Positions 42,343 through 50,551 of a stretch of 64,000 nt of DNA are shown here, in pieces; positions within the stretch are counted from its first letter, which is position 1; every line of letters begins with the position of its first letter. The stretch is from assembly GCA_947500435.1 (NCBI GenBank), contig CANMRV010000007.1, positions 186,001-250,000 of the forward strand. The letters are read 5' to 3'. The translations under genes and the position numbers were made by a program. This stretch comes from an uncultured Flavobacteriaceae bacterium. GTDB lineage: Bacteria > Bacteroidota > Bacteroidia > Flavobacteriales > Flavobacteriaceae. Below the pieces are notes generated by a model, which saw only the letters and a program-made list of their open reading frames with translations, did not search any database and was not told the origin of the DNA.

Positions 42343-44037
42343 ATGCAAAAAGAAATCACCCGTCAATGGTGGAAAGAGGGTATAGTTTACCAAATTTATC
42401 CCCGCAGCTTTCAAGATACATCCGGTAATGGAATTGGTGATATTCAAGGGGTAATAAAGCGTTTAGACTATATCAAAAGTCTGGGTATTGATATTATCTG
42501 GCTAAATCCTGTTTACGAATCACCGAATGATGATAATGGCTATGACATTAGCGACTATCGAAATATCATGAAGGAGTTCGGTACTATGGCCGATTTTGAT
42601 GAGCTCCTAGCCGGAATGAAAGAAAGAGGTTTAAAACTAGTCATGGATCTGGTGGTAAATCATAGTAGTGATGAACATGAATGGTTTCAAGAATCAAGAA
42701 AGTCTAGAGATAATCCCTATCGCGATTATTACCACTGGTGGCCGGCGGAAAAAGGTACCCCCCCAGAAAGATGGAGTTTTTTCGATGTAGAAAGTAATGC
42801 ATGGAAGTATGACGAAATAACCGATGCCTATTATCTTCACTGTTTTTCGGTAAAACAACCCGACCTCAAATGGGAAAACCCCAAAGTTCGGCAAGAGGTC
42901 TACGATTTGATGCAATTCTGGTTTGAAAAAGGTGTCGATGGTTTCCGAATGGATGTGATTTCCTTTATTTCTAAGGATACCGATTTTCCCGAATTACCGG
43001 AATCTTATAATGGGGAGTTCATTCCTTTCTACTCCAATGGACCAAAACTTCACGACTATTTACAGGAAATGAATCAATCTGTTTTAAGTCAATATGACGT
43101 GATGACCGTAGGGGAAGCTCCTGGCATTGGGATTGACCGAGCATTGGATTTTGTAGACGAAGAACGTAATGAACTTAATATGTTCTTCCATTTTGATTTA
43201 ATGGAATTGGATCGTGAAGAAGGAGAGCTTTTTCTGATGGCCAAAGAACCATGGAAACTGACAGAATTCAAAAAAATACATTCGGCTTGGGATACCGTTT
43301 TTGCTAAAAAAGGATGGGGAAGCATGTTCCTTAATAATCATGATTTTCCACGCAGTGTAAGTCGCTGGGGCAACGACTCCAAAACGCACTGGTATAATTC
43401 TGCTACAATGTTACAGACCTTTTTACTTAGCATGCGGGGCACTCCTTTTTTCTATTACGGAGAGGAAATCGGAATGACCAACGTACGTTTCAAAAATATT
43501 ACAGATTATCAGGATATAAATACCATAAACCGATATAAAACTGCCGAGCAGAATGGAGGAGATCTGGAGTCGTTTATTGAAAATGAAAAAGATGCCAGTA
43601 GAGATAATGCACGCACCCCCATGCAATGGGATACTACTGATAATGCAGGATTCTCTCTAACAAAACCTTGGTTAAAGGTAAATTCAAACCATAAAGAAGG
43701 TATTAATGTAGCCTCACAGGAGGGCAAAAAGAATTCTGTTTTGAACTACTTCCGACAGATGGTTCAGGTTCGCAAAGACCATCCGACTTTGGTATACGGT
43801 TCTTATCAGTTATTATTGCAGTCTGATGAGGAAGTCTACGCTTATTCCAGAGTTTTAGAAGATGAACGTTATCTGGTATTGTTAAGTTTTTCTACGAAAA
43901 AAGCCATAAAAACTATCACTGAAATTGTTTTTGAAAAAGCTGAATTGGTGATTTCTAATGATGAAATCTATCCGACGAAACAAAACAATCAATTTGAGCT
44001 TATGCCATATCAAGCCTGTATTTATAAGCTGGTTTAG
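42343..44037 (+). CDS. GH13 alpha-glucosidase (oligo-1,6-glucosidase type)
   Basis: 564 residues, no signal peptide. Family signatures: YQIYPRSFQDTSGNGIGD, DLVVNHSSDEH, GFRMDVISFIS with nucleophile D204, TVGEAPG with acid/base E258, and NNHDFPR with D334. The small residue run after the nucleophile and overall length match the oligo-1,6-glucosidase / alpha-glucosidase subfamily. Probably hydrolyses isomalto- or malto-oligosaccharides in the cytoplasm, together with the GH31 and GlgB enzymes encoded about 12 kb away. Confidence 0.9.
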   Translation: MQKEITRQWWKEGIVYQIYPRSFQDTSGNGIGDIQGVIKRLDYIKSLGIDIIWLNPVYESPNDDNGYDISDYRNIMKEFGTMADFDELLAGMKERGLKLVMDLVVNHSSDEHEWFQESRKSRDNPYRDYYHWWPAEKGTPPERWSFFDVESNAWKYDEITDAYYLHCFSVKQPDLKWENPKVRQEVYDLMQFWFEKGVDGFRMDVISFISKDTDFPELPESYNGEFIPFYSNGPKLHDYLQEMNQSVLSQYDVMTVGEAPGIGIDRALDFVDEERNELNMFFHFDLMELDREEGELFLMAKEPWKLTEFKKIHSAWDTVFAKKGWGSMFLNNHDFPRSVSRWGNDSKTHWYNSATMLQTFLLSMRGTPFFYYGEEIGMTNVRFKNITDYQDINTINRYKTAEQNGGDLESFIENEKDASRDNARTPMQWDTTDNAGFSLTKPWLKVNSNHKEGINVASQEGKKNSVLNYFRQMVQVRKDHPTLVYGSYQLLLQSDEEVYAYSRVLEDERYLVLLSFSTKKAIKTITEIVFEKAELVISNDEIYPTKQNNQFELMPYQACIYKLV

Positions 44038-44064
44038 CACTCTTTTATAAGACGACATTTTTCA

Positions 44065-44072
44065 TATATTTA
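44065..44072 (+). promoter_or_regulatory. -7-like box for the M20 gene
   Basis: TATATTTA, 24 nt before the start codon, in the 59-bp gap after the GH13 stop. Confidence 0.3.
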
Positions 44073-44096
44073 GGGGATATAAAAACCAACTCTATT

Positions 44097-45524
44097 ATGA
44101 AAATTAAACTTCTTTATGTTGCAGTACTGTTTTTTTCAATTATAACTCTACAAGCCCAAAAAAAAGCGGATGATGTCATCAAAAAACTAGATAGCCAAAC
44201 TGAGAAATATAGTGCTATCGCACAAAATATTTGGGACTTGGCCGAAATGGGCTATCAAGAAGAAAAAAGTTCTGCGCTGTTGCAAAAAACCTTAAACGAT
44301 GCTGGTTTTACTATCAAGACAGGAGTAGCAGGTATTCCTACTGCATTTACGGCAGAATTTGGAAGCGGAAGTCCAATTATCGGTATCATGGGAGAATACG
44401 ATGCACTTCCCGGACTTTCACAGGAAGCTGTCGCCGAAAAAAAATCGGCAGGAAAAGCAGCGGGTCATGCATGCGGGCATCACTTGTTCGGTACCGCTTC
44501 TACAGCAGCTGCGATTGCTGTCAAAGAATGGATGACAGCCAGTAAAACCAAAGGCACAATTCGTTTTTATGGTACTCCTGCTGAGGAAGGTGGTTCAGGA
44601 AAAGTATATATGGTTCGCGAAGGTCTTTTCGATGATGTCGATGTCGCTTTACACTGGCATCCTAGTTCACAGAATGCTGCAAGCGCAGGCGCAGCTTTGG
44701 CAAACAAATCAGCCAAATTTCGATTTTATGGTGTTTCTTCTCATGCCGCGGCAGCACCGCAAATGGGTCGTTCAGCACTGGACGGGGTAGAAGCTATGAA
44801 CGCCATGGTAAATATGATGCGCGAACATGTTATCCAAGAAGCTCGTATTCATTACGTTATTACGGACGGAGGTAAAGCACCGAACGTTGTTCCAGATTTT
44901 GCTGAAGTATACTATTACGCACGACACAATAAAAGAGATGTTGTCATTGATATTTTTGACCGTATCGTCAAAGCAGCCGAGGGCGCGGCCTTGGGTACAG
45001 GTACTACAATGGATTATGAAATGATTGGTGGTACCCATGAATTACTTCCGAACCTGACCCTTCAGAAATTAATGCATGATAATCTTTCAAAAATCGGTGG
45101 TCTTGATTATACCCCAGAAGAAAAAGCATTTGCTGATAAAATTGCAGTGAGTTTGGGTCAAGAACAGGCAGATTTGGCAACTGCCAAAAACATACAACCT
45201 TATAAAACAGAGGCAAGGGCATTTGGTTCTACAGATGTAGGCGATGTTAGTTTCGCCGTGCCTACAGTAGGAATGGGCGCTGCGACATGGGTACCTGGCA
45301 CTCCTGCACACAGCTGGCAAGCCGTTGCTGCTGGAGGAACATCCATAGGAAAAAAAGGAATGATGGTTGCTGCCAAAACTCTTACACTTACAGCAATGGA
45401 TTTATTTAAAAATAAAGACCTAGTAGCCAAGGCAAAAACAGAATTTATAGAGCGCCGAGGTGCTGATTTTAAGTATATCCCACTTCTTGGAGAAAGAGCT
45501 CCGGCTTTGGATTATAGAAATTAG
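44097..45524 (+). CDS. Secreted M20 family amidohydrolase (AbgB-like)
   Basis: 475 residues with a signal peptide (about 1-20, ITLQAQ). Metal-binding motifs: GEYDALPG (about 99-106), GHACGHH (123-129), TPAEEGGSGK and ALHWHP. The length and GEYDALPGL are typical of the aminobenzoyl-glutamate hydrolase branch of M20. Export by Sec makes a periplasmic scavenging role likely. The stop is followed within one base by a very large hairpin. Confidence 0.85.
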   Translation: MKIKLLYVAVLFFSIITLQAQKKADDVIKKLDSQTEKYSAIAQNIWDLAEMGYQEEKSSALLQKTLNDAGFTIKTGVAGIPTAFTAEFGSGSPIIGIMGEYDALPGLSQEAVAEKKSAGKAAGHACGHHLFGTASTAAAIAVKEWMTASKTKGTIRFYGTPAEEGGSGKVYMVREGLFDDVDVALHWHPSSQNAASAGAALANKSAKFRFYGVSSHAAAAPQMGRSALDGVEAMNAMVNMMREHVIQEARIHYVITDGGKAPNVVPDFAEVYYYARHNKRDVVIDIFDRIVKAAEGAALGTGTTMDYEMIGGTHELLPNLTLQKLMHDNLSKIGGLDYTPEEKAFADKIAVSLGQEQADLATAKNIQPYKTEARAFGSTDVGDVSFAVPTVGMGAATWVPGTPAHSWQAVAAGGTSIGKKGMMVAAKTLTLTAMDLFKNKDLVAKAKTEFIERRGADFKYIPLLGERAPALDYRN

Positions 45525-45607
45525 AAGTTCAAACACAAGTACAAGTACCAAGTTCAAACTCAGGTAATAGTTTTTTGAGTTTGAACTTGGTACTTGTACT
45601 TGAACTT
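45525..45607. repeat. Long perfect inverted repeat after the M20 gene
   Basis: Arms of 26 bases at 45537-45562 and 45576-45601 are exact reverse complements, separated by 13 nt; one more pair (45536 with 45602) and, after a 6-nt bulge, AAGTTC/GAACTT (45525-45530 with 45602-45607) extend it. The arms contain short direct repeats (AAGTACAAGTACC, AAGTTCAAAC twice). In RNA this would be a helix of about 30 bp. Confidence 0.9.
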
Positions 45608-45619
45608 TTTCAATCTTCT

Positions 45620-45626
45620 TGTAACA
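45620..45626 (+). promoter_or_regulatory. TGTAACA box upstream of second ECF gene
   Basis: TGTAACA 55 bp before the GTG start, the same heptamer and a similar distance as at the first ECF gene (17058-17064). Confidence 0.35.
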
Positions 45627-45674
45627 AATTCAAAAAACAAACTACTAACCTAACAACATCTTACCAACCTATAC

Positions 45675-46169
45675 GTGAATAAAGAACTGGAACATCAATT
45701 TGTGACGGAGCTTGAGAACAATCAAAACATTGTTCACAAGGTCTGCACTTTGTACACCAATGACAGAGATTCGCATAAAGATCTGTTTCAAGAAATTACG
45801 ATACAGTTGTGGAAGGCATACCCCAAATTTAGGGGTGATTCTAAATTCAGCACATGGATGTATCGCGTGGCCTTGAACACCGCGATTACCCTATATCGTA
45901 AATCGAAAAGACGTATCAAAACACAAGATTATGAGTCGGTCATTTTTAAAATTAAGGCCGAGGAATACGACGAAACCGAAGAACAACAGTTGAAATTAAT
46001 GTACAAAGCCGTAAAACAGTTAGGAGACATTGATAAGGCATTAGTTTTTCTTTATTTGGAAGACAAAGATTATAGCGAGATATCAGATACTCTTGGTATT
46101 ACAGAAGTAAACGCGAGGGTAAAAATGAATCGCATAAAGAATAAATTAAGAACCATATTGAATCCTTAG
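45675..46169 (+). CDS. ECF RNA polymerase sigma factor
   Basis: 164 residues starting at GTG (no ATG upstream in frame). Region 2 (DRDSHKDLFQEITIQLWKAYPKFRGDSKFSTWMYRVALNTAI) and region 4 (LEDKDYSEISDTLGITEVNARVKMNRIKNKLR) are intact. The gene for a four-helix membrane protein starts 4 bp after its stop and is the probable regulator. Differs from the first ECF protein in region 4, so separate regulons are expected. Confidence 0.88.
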   Translation: MNKELEHQFVTELENNQNIVHKVCTLYTNDRDSHKDLFQEITIQLWKAYPKFRGDSKFSTWMYRVALNTAITLYRKSKRRIKTQDYESVIFKIKAEEYDETEEQQLKLMYKAVKQLGDIDKALVFLYLEDKDYSEISDTLGITEVNARVKMNRIKNKLRTILNP

Positions 46170-46173
46170 GTTT

Positions 46174-46830
46174 ATGATGGACGAACTAGAATTACTAAAA
46201 AAAGATTGGCAGAAGAAAGAGGAGCATCTTCCTAAATTGTCATATAATGAAATTTACACCATGCTGTGGAAAAAATCTTCTTCTATAGTAAAATGGATTT
46301 TTTACATAAGTATTATTGAGCTTGTTTTTTGGATAGTACTAAATGCTGCGCCATTTTTTATGGATTCTTACCAAGAAAAGCTAGGGGACATTGATGATTC
46401 CTTTTCAATCACTTTTATCATTGTTTCTACAATATTTACTTTCGGAGTAATTCTAATATTCATCTATTTCTTGTACAAGGCATATCGCAGTATTTCAGTA
46501 GTTGATAATGTAAAATCACTAATGGAAAGTATTCTAAAAACTCGAAAAATTGTTCAATACTATGTGGGCTATAATATAGTAATGGCGATTTTAGTAACTA
46601 TTTATATGATTTACCATTTGTTTACTCATGACGAAAAAGTAATGGAGCTTTTTCAGACTATTCGCGAAGAAGGTTCTGAATTAAAATTTTGGTTGCTTGG
46701 TGCAGTATTTATGGTTCTTGGTATGGTTCTAGTAGTTGGCTTTATTTGGTTGTTTTACCGACTTATTTATGGCTTTCTCTTAAGAAAATTGAACCACAAC
46801 TATAGGGAACTCAAAAAATTGGAAGTCTAA
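46174..46830 (+). CDS. Four-helix membrane protein paired with the ECF sigma factor
   Basis: 218 residues. Cytoplasmic N-terminus of about 37 residues (ELELLKKDWQKKEEHLPKLSYNE, amphipathic), then four membrane helices (about 40-62, 85-106, 128-148, 169-196). No zinc motif. The LKKDWQ opening is common in Bacteroidetes proteins next to ECF sigma genes. Probably holds the sigma factor at the membrane; inferred from position and topology. Its end overlaps the convergent acyltransferase by 4 bp. Confidence 0.65.
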   Translation: MMDELELLKKDWQKKEEHLPKLSYNEIYTMLWKKSSSIVKWIFYISIIELVFWIVLNAAPFFMDSYQEKLGDIDDSFSITFIIVSTIFTFGVILIFIYFLYKAYRSISVVDNVKSLMESILKTRKIVQYYVGYNIVMAILVTIYMIYHLFTHDEKVMELFQTIREEGSELKFWLLGAVFMVLGMVLVVGFIWLFYRLIYGFLLRKLNHNYRELKKLEV

Positions 46831-47636
46831 CTTTTGGAACTATATCTTCTAGCTTTGTTTTCTTCTTCATAAGCTAGCAATTCTTTTTCTGGAATAACCT
46901 TTAAAAAAGAAGGATGCTGCTCTATGGCATACTCTAATTTCTCAATAATAGATTCGAAAGATTCATTTTCGTAATCAATTTCTAAAGGCTCTTTTATAAC
47001 CATCGATTGTAGAATACCCTTCTTTTTTATACGCAGCCCCTTTTTATCAAAGGAGCGCCGAAAACCATCTATTACTACCGGCACAACAACAGGTTTATAC
47101 TTTTTAATAATATGAGAAGTGCCTTTCCGTAATGGCTTCCAAGGAGTTGTAGTCCCTTGAGGAAAGGTAATTACCCAACCATCTTCTAATGCTTTTCCAA
47201 TATTTGAAATATCGCTAAACTTTACCTTTCGGTTGATGTCTTTACCTTCTGAACGCCAAGTTCGTTCAACGCTAATTGATCCTGCGTAGGCCAATATTTT
47301 TGTCAAAAGACTCTTTTTCATGGTCTCCGCAGCAGCAATGTAATACATGTTTAATTTCGGATTCCATATGTACCCTAGTCCTTTGATGCTATCATCCCTA
47401 CCTTTTAAGCTGGCGTTAAAAACATGAAACATAGCGACCACATCGGCAAAATAAGTCTGATGATTACTAACAAATAATACATTTTCACTGGGCAAATTTC
47501 GAATAACATCAGACCCTTCTATTTCTAGTTTATTAAAACGTTTGTAACGTTGATGGGTGACAACAGCTAAAATACGGATTAGCCATTTTTTCAAAAATAG
47601 AATATGTCCAAAAGGATTTTTTTTAAATAAGCCCAT
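46827..47636 (-). CDS. PlsC-like lysophospholipid acyltransferase with divergent motifs
   Basis: 269 residues from the ATG at 47636 (a TTG 33 bases upstream also keeps the frame). One N-terminal hydrophobic segment, then the acyltransferase motif region SNHQTYFAD and FPQGTTTP. Canonical PlsC has NHX4D and FPEGTR; here five residues separate His and Asp and the glutamate is a glutamine. The rest of the layout (basic patch KPLRKGTSHI, VVPVVIDGF) agrees with the family. Probably acylates lysophosphatidate or a related lipid, but the altered motifs leave room for another acyl acceptor. Confidence 0.78.
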   Translation of the reverse strand: MGLFKKNPFGHILFLKKWLIRILAVVTHQRYKRFNKLEIEGSDVIRNLPSENVLFVSNHQTYFADVVAMFHVFNASLKGRDDSIKGLGYIWNPKLNMYYIAAAETMKKSLLTKILAYAGSISVERTWRSEGKDINRKVKFSDISNIGKALEDGWVITFPQGTTTPWKPLRKGTSHIIKKYKPVVVPVVIDGFRRSFDKKGLRIKKKGILQSMVIKEPLEIDYENESFESIIEKLEYAIEQHPSFLKVIPEKELLAYEEENKARRYSSKS

Positions 47637-47686
47637 ATTTGGTAGTGAGGTGATTTTGAGTGCTTGCAATGTACAAAATCTACTAC

Positions 47687-48328
47687 TTATAACACTTGTT
47701 TTAGCAACTCTTTGACCTCGCTAAGCATCATGGCGGTAGCACCCCAAACGGTGTAACCATTTAATTTAAAGGCAGGTACTGCAATATTCTTCGCATAGGA
47801 AGTTGAAAGTGTCTGTTCAAAAAGATTGGCGTCATTCATAAAATCGGTAAGTGAAACCTCAACCAATGATTCGACCTCCGCTTCCTGCAGCACAAAAGGA
47901 ACAGTTTGTTCATAGAGACCAACAAAAGGATAAACTTCAAAATTACTTGGCGGTATATATACTTTACTTAAAGATTTTATTACTGAAATTCGTTCTATAG
48001 GCACGCCTACTTCTTCGTTCGTTTCTCGAAGTGCAGTTTCTTGCAAATCAGCATCTTCTAATTCAAACTTTCCTCCAGGAAATGCAATTTGATTTGAATG
48101 CACACCTTTATAGGTCTTTCTTAGGATTAAGAGTAAATGCGTAATATTCTCGTTTTTAGGATAAAATAAGGCCAATACTCCTGCTTTTTTGGCATGTTTA
48201 CGTTGAGGGTTTGCCATCTCTAATTCCTCCAATCTATCTTTATGAGCCATTTTAAAATGGGCCACTTCCCCTGGTAAGGGTAGATTTTTTATTTTTGATA
48301 CTTGTTGCGAAAAAAAAGTATAGTCCAT
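47687..48328 (-). CDS. CoA pyrophosphatase (Nudix)
   Basis: 213 residues from the ATG at 48328, which gives the usual opening for this family (SKIKNLPLPGEVAHFKMA); 32 more codons upstream lie inside the divergent lipoprotein gene. The CoA-pyrophosphatase signature LLLILRKTYKGVHSNQIAFP is followed by the Nudix box with GGKFELEDADLQETALRETN and catalytic E102, E105 and E106. It hydrolyses CoA or related dinucleotides. Its start codon overlaps that of the divergent cyclophilin gene. Confidence 0.85.
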   Translation of the reverse strand: MDYTFFSQQVSKIKNLPLPGEVAHFKMAHKDRLEELEMANPQRKHAKKAGVLALFYPKNENITHLLLILRKTYKGVHSNQIAFPGGKFELEDADLQETALRETNEEVGVPIERISVIKSLSKVYIPPSNFEVYPFVGLYEQTVPFVLQEAEVESLVEVSLTDFMNDANLFEQTLSTSYAKNIAVPAFKLNGYTVWGATAMMLSEVKELLKQVL

Positions 48329-49049
48329 GTCATTCAAAAGAATCGCTTTCAATACAATAATACCATTATTATTTTTACTGGGATGTAAGGAAAATACGGA
48401 GAAAAAAATATCCAAAGAACCCAAAATAGAGCTTGCTCAAGATTCCATGGATACTGTAGAAATTATTCCCCAAGACAAGGAAATAGATGCAGAAGAATTT
48501 AAACTCGATGAGGAGAATTCTATTCAGTTTTTCTTTGATTATCAAAAAGATTTAAAGGAAAACAAAGTAAAACTAACCACAAGCATGGGAAGCTTTACGG
48601 TGCAGTTATATGACAACGTACCTTACCATAAAGCCAATTTTGTCTTCCTGACCCGCCAAGGCTATTTTGACGGGACACAATTTCACCGAATCGTCAAGAA
48701 TTTCATCATTCAAGGTGGAAATGCAGATGATGACGTTACAGCAGGCAAGAGAAGAAAATTGGGAAGATATCTTTTACCACCTGATACCAGAAAAGGTTAT
48801 AAACACCATCGTGGAACTTTGTCAATGCCAAGTAGTGAAATCAATAATCCACATAAATTGGCTTCACCTTACGAATTCTTCATTGTAGTTACAAAGCCCG
48901 GTTCTTATCATTTGGATGGCGGATTCACTCCCTTCGGTAAAGTCATTCAAGGAATGGATGTGGTTGATAAAATCAATGCTGTGGAAGTTGGAAAAGGAGA
49001 TTGGCCTCAACAAAATGTATATATTGAAAAAGCGGAAGTTATTCAGTAA
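48327..49049 (+). CDS. Cyclophilin-type peptidyl-prolyl isomerase, lipoprotein
   Basis: 240 residues. Lipobox LLGC (Cys20) after a short signal peptide; an acidic linker (about 25-75) leads to the cyclophilin domain (VKLTTSMGSFTVQLYDNVPYH, FDGTQFHRIVKNFIIQGG, GTLSMPS, DGGFTPFGKVIQGMDVVDKI). The catalytic arginine is the one in FHRIV. Acts as a proline isomerase chaperone in the envelope. The ATG shares the tetranucleotide CATG (48326-48329) with the start of the Nudix gene on the other strand. Confidence 0.9.
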   Translation: MSFKRIAFNTIIPLLFLLGCKENTEKKISKEPKIELAQDSMDTVEIIPQDKEIDAEEFKLDEENSIQFFFDYQKDLKENKVKLTTSMGSFTVQLYDNVPYHKANFVFLTRQGYFDGTQFHRIVKNFIIQGGNADDDVTAGKRRKLGRYLLPPDTRKGYKHHRGTLSMPSSEINNPHKLASPYEFFIVVTKPGSYHLDGGFTPFGKVIQGMDVVDKINAVEVGKGDWPQQNVYIEKAEVIQ

Positions 49050-49081
49050 GCAGTTGTCAAAATTAATTTTTGCCTTGGCAC

Positions 49082-49687
49082 CTACTCTCTATAAATATTC
49101 GGCAAGGCAATCTTGAATTTTACGGCTAACAATCTAGCAATAATTGTAACGAGAATTGCACATACATAAGCATACTCAGTAATAATGAGTAGCTCTCTAA
49201 AAAGAAAATAACTTGCGGCCCCTAAAATACAGGCTGTTGCGTAAACTTCTTTTCGGAATATTACGGGAATTTCATTACAAAGAATATCGCGAATAACGCC
49301 TCCGAAGCAAGCAGTAATCGTTCCTAAGGCTATACACATAATTGGTAATAACTCTACTGAAAGTCCTTTTTCCACCCCCACCATCGTAAAAAGCCCGATA
49401 CCGATGGTATCAAAAAGAAACAATGTTTTTCTTAAATACTTCAGTTGGTTTGAGAAAATAACGGCGAATACCACTGTCCCGAGTACTACCAAAATATAGG
49501 TGTAATCACGCATCCAGACAACCGGAGTGTTTCCAATGAGAATATCTCTTAAAGTTCCGCCTCCAATAGCAGTTACAAAAGCAATAATAAAAACCCCAAA
49601 AATATCCAGTTTCTTTTCCATCGCGACTAATACCCCTGAGATGGCAAAGGCAATGGTTCCTAAAATGTCGATGGTGAGATAGAACAT
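49082..49687 (-). CDS. TRIC/UPF0126 family membrane channel protein
   Basis: 201 residues with seven membrane helices arranged as two repeats, each with a glycine-rich signature: TAIGGGTLRDILIG (about 40-53) and CFGGVIRDILCNE (about 127-139). This is the bacterial branch of the trimeric intracellular cation channel family. Conducts monovalent cations in the structurally studied homologues. Alone on the minus strand, with a heptamer repeat just upstream. Confidence 0.88.
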   Translation of the reverse strand: MFYLTIDILGTIAFAISGVLVAMEKKLDIFGVFIIAFVTAIGGGTLRDILIGNTPVVWMRDYTYILVVLGTVVFAVIFSNQLKYLRKTLFLFDTIGIGLFTMVGVEKGLSVELLPIMCIALGTITACFGGVIRDILCNEIPVIFRKEVYATACILGAASYFLFRELLIITEYAYVCAILVTIIARLLAVKFKIALPNIYRE

Positions 49688-49694
49688 GGTTTAA

Positions 49695-49717
49695 TCAGTG
49701 TTCAGTGTTCAGTGTTC
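49695..49717. repeat. Tandem heptamer (TCAGTGT)
   Basis: TCAGTGT repeated three times plus two bases, exact, 7 bp upstream of the TRIC-family start codon and after the RDD gene end. Could vary in copy number. Confidence 0.8.
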
Positions 49718-49790
49718 AAAACTAGAGTTTTATCGGCATGAAACTATCAACAAAAACACTTTCAGAAATTTGAAGCTTGAATTTAAACTT

Positions 49791-50516
49791 TTACAGTTGT
49801 TGTGTGAAATAATTATAATCTTTCAAAACGGTATCAATATACTGCTTGTCATACAATTCGGATTTCGTACCCAACAAACTTTCTACCTTATCTCTAAGGG
49901 TTTTAAGGGTTTTGAAATCATGACTCTTTTGGGCGATAAGATAGGTGTCTTTAATCAAACGAACATCTTTGTCTGATAACACGGTTACATTAGTAAAAAC
50001 AGGCGAATAGGCCTCTTCTACTTCTTCCAAAATAGTGTGTGAAACTTTGGTTTTATTCTTTGTGCTTATGACAACCGTTCCTGCGGCGGCATCACCTACC
50101 CTTTGTCTTCGTTCTGAGAAAAGAATGCTTAGTAGGCCAATAGAGCCGACAAAAATCCAGATATCAACTAAACGTAGCATCCAACGCACTAAATAATTAG
50201 ACCAATGTACAGGGCTTCCGTCCAAACGAACCACCCGTATTTTTAAGAGCATTTTACCAACAGTTCTACCATTAAATAAACTATGCATCACTAGAGAATA
50301 GCTCATGGCCGGCAAGAATATAAGACTCACTATTCCGATGGTCGTCCATTGATCGTCAAAAGCAAAATCGATTGCATCCGCTATCAATCCTACCAAATAC
50401 GCATAGATATACAAAATGAACCCGTCTATCAAAAAAGCTAAAATTCGCTCACCAATACTTACAATTGTATACGACAAGTTAACATTTTGCGTTGTATTGA
50501 CTTGAAGGTTGCTCAT
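49791..50516 (-). CDS. RDD family membrane protein
   Basis: 241 residues: RDD domain with SIGERILAFLIDGFILYIYAYLVG, HSLFNGRTVGKMLLKIRVVRLDG and RQRVGDAAAGTVVI, i.e. the Arg and Asp residues that name the family, over three to four membrane helices (to about 150), then a soluble helical tail of about 85 residues (LSDKDVRLIKDTYLIAQ, SLLGTKSELYDKQYIDTVL). Divergent from the SpoIIM gene by 35 bp and consistently its neighbour in Bacteroidetes as far as I know, so it likely belongs to the same system. Confidence 0.85.
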   Translation of the reverse strand: MSNLQVNTTQNVNLSYTIVSIGERILAFLIDGFILYIYAYLVGLIADAIDFAFDDQWTTIGIVSLIFLPAMSYSLVMHSLFNGRTVGKMLLKIRVVRLDGSPVHWSNYLVRWMLRLVDIWIFVGSIGLLSILFSERRQRVGDAAAGTVVISTKNKTKVSHTILEEVEEAYSPVFTNVTVLSDKDVRLIKDTYLIAQKSHDFKTLKTLRDKVESLLGTKSELYDKQYIDTVLKDYNYFTQQL

Positions 50517-50524
50517 ATTAATAC

Positions 50525-50532
50525 TATTTTTA
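50525..50532 (+). promoter_or_regulatory. -7-like box for the SpoIIM-MoxR-DUF58 operon
   Basis: TATTTTTA in the 35-bp divergent spacer, 19 nt before the SpoIIM-family ATG; one base from consensus. Confidence 0.4.
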
Positions 50533-50551
50533 TATTCTAACCACTTACTTT

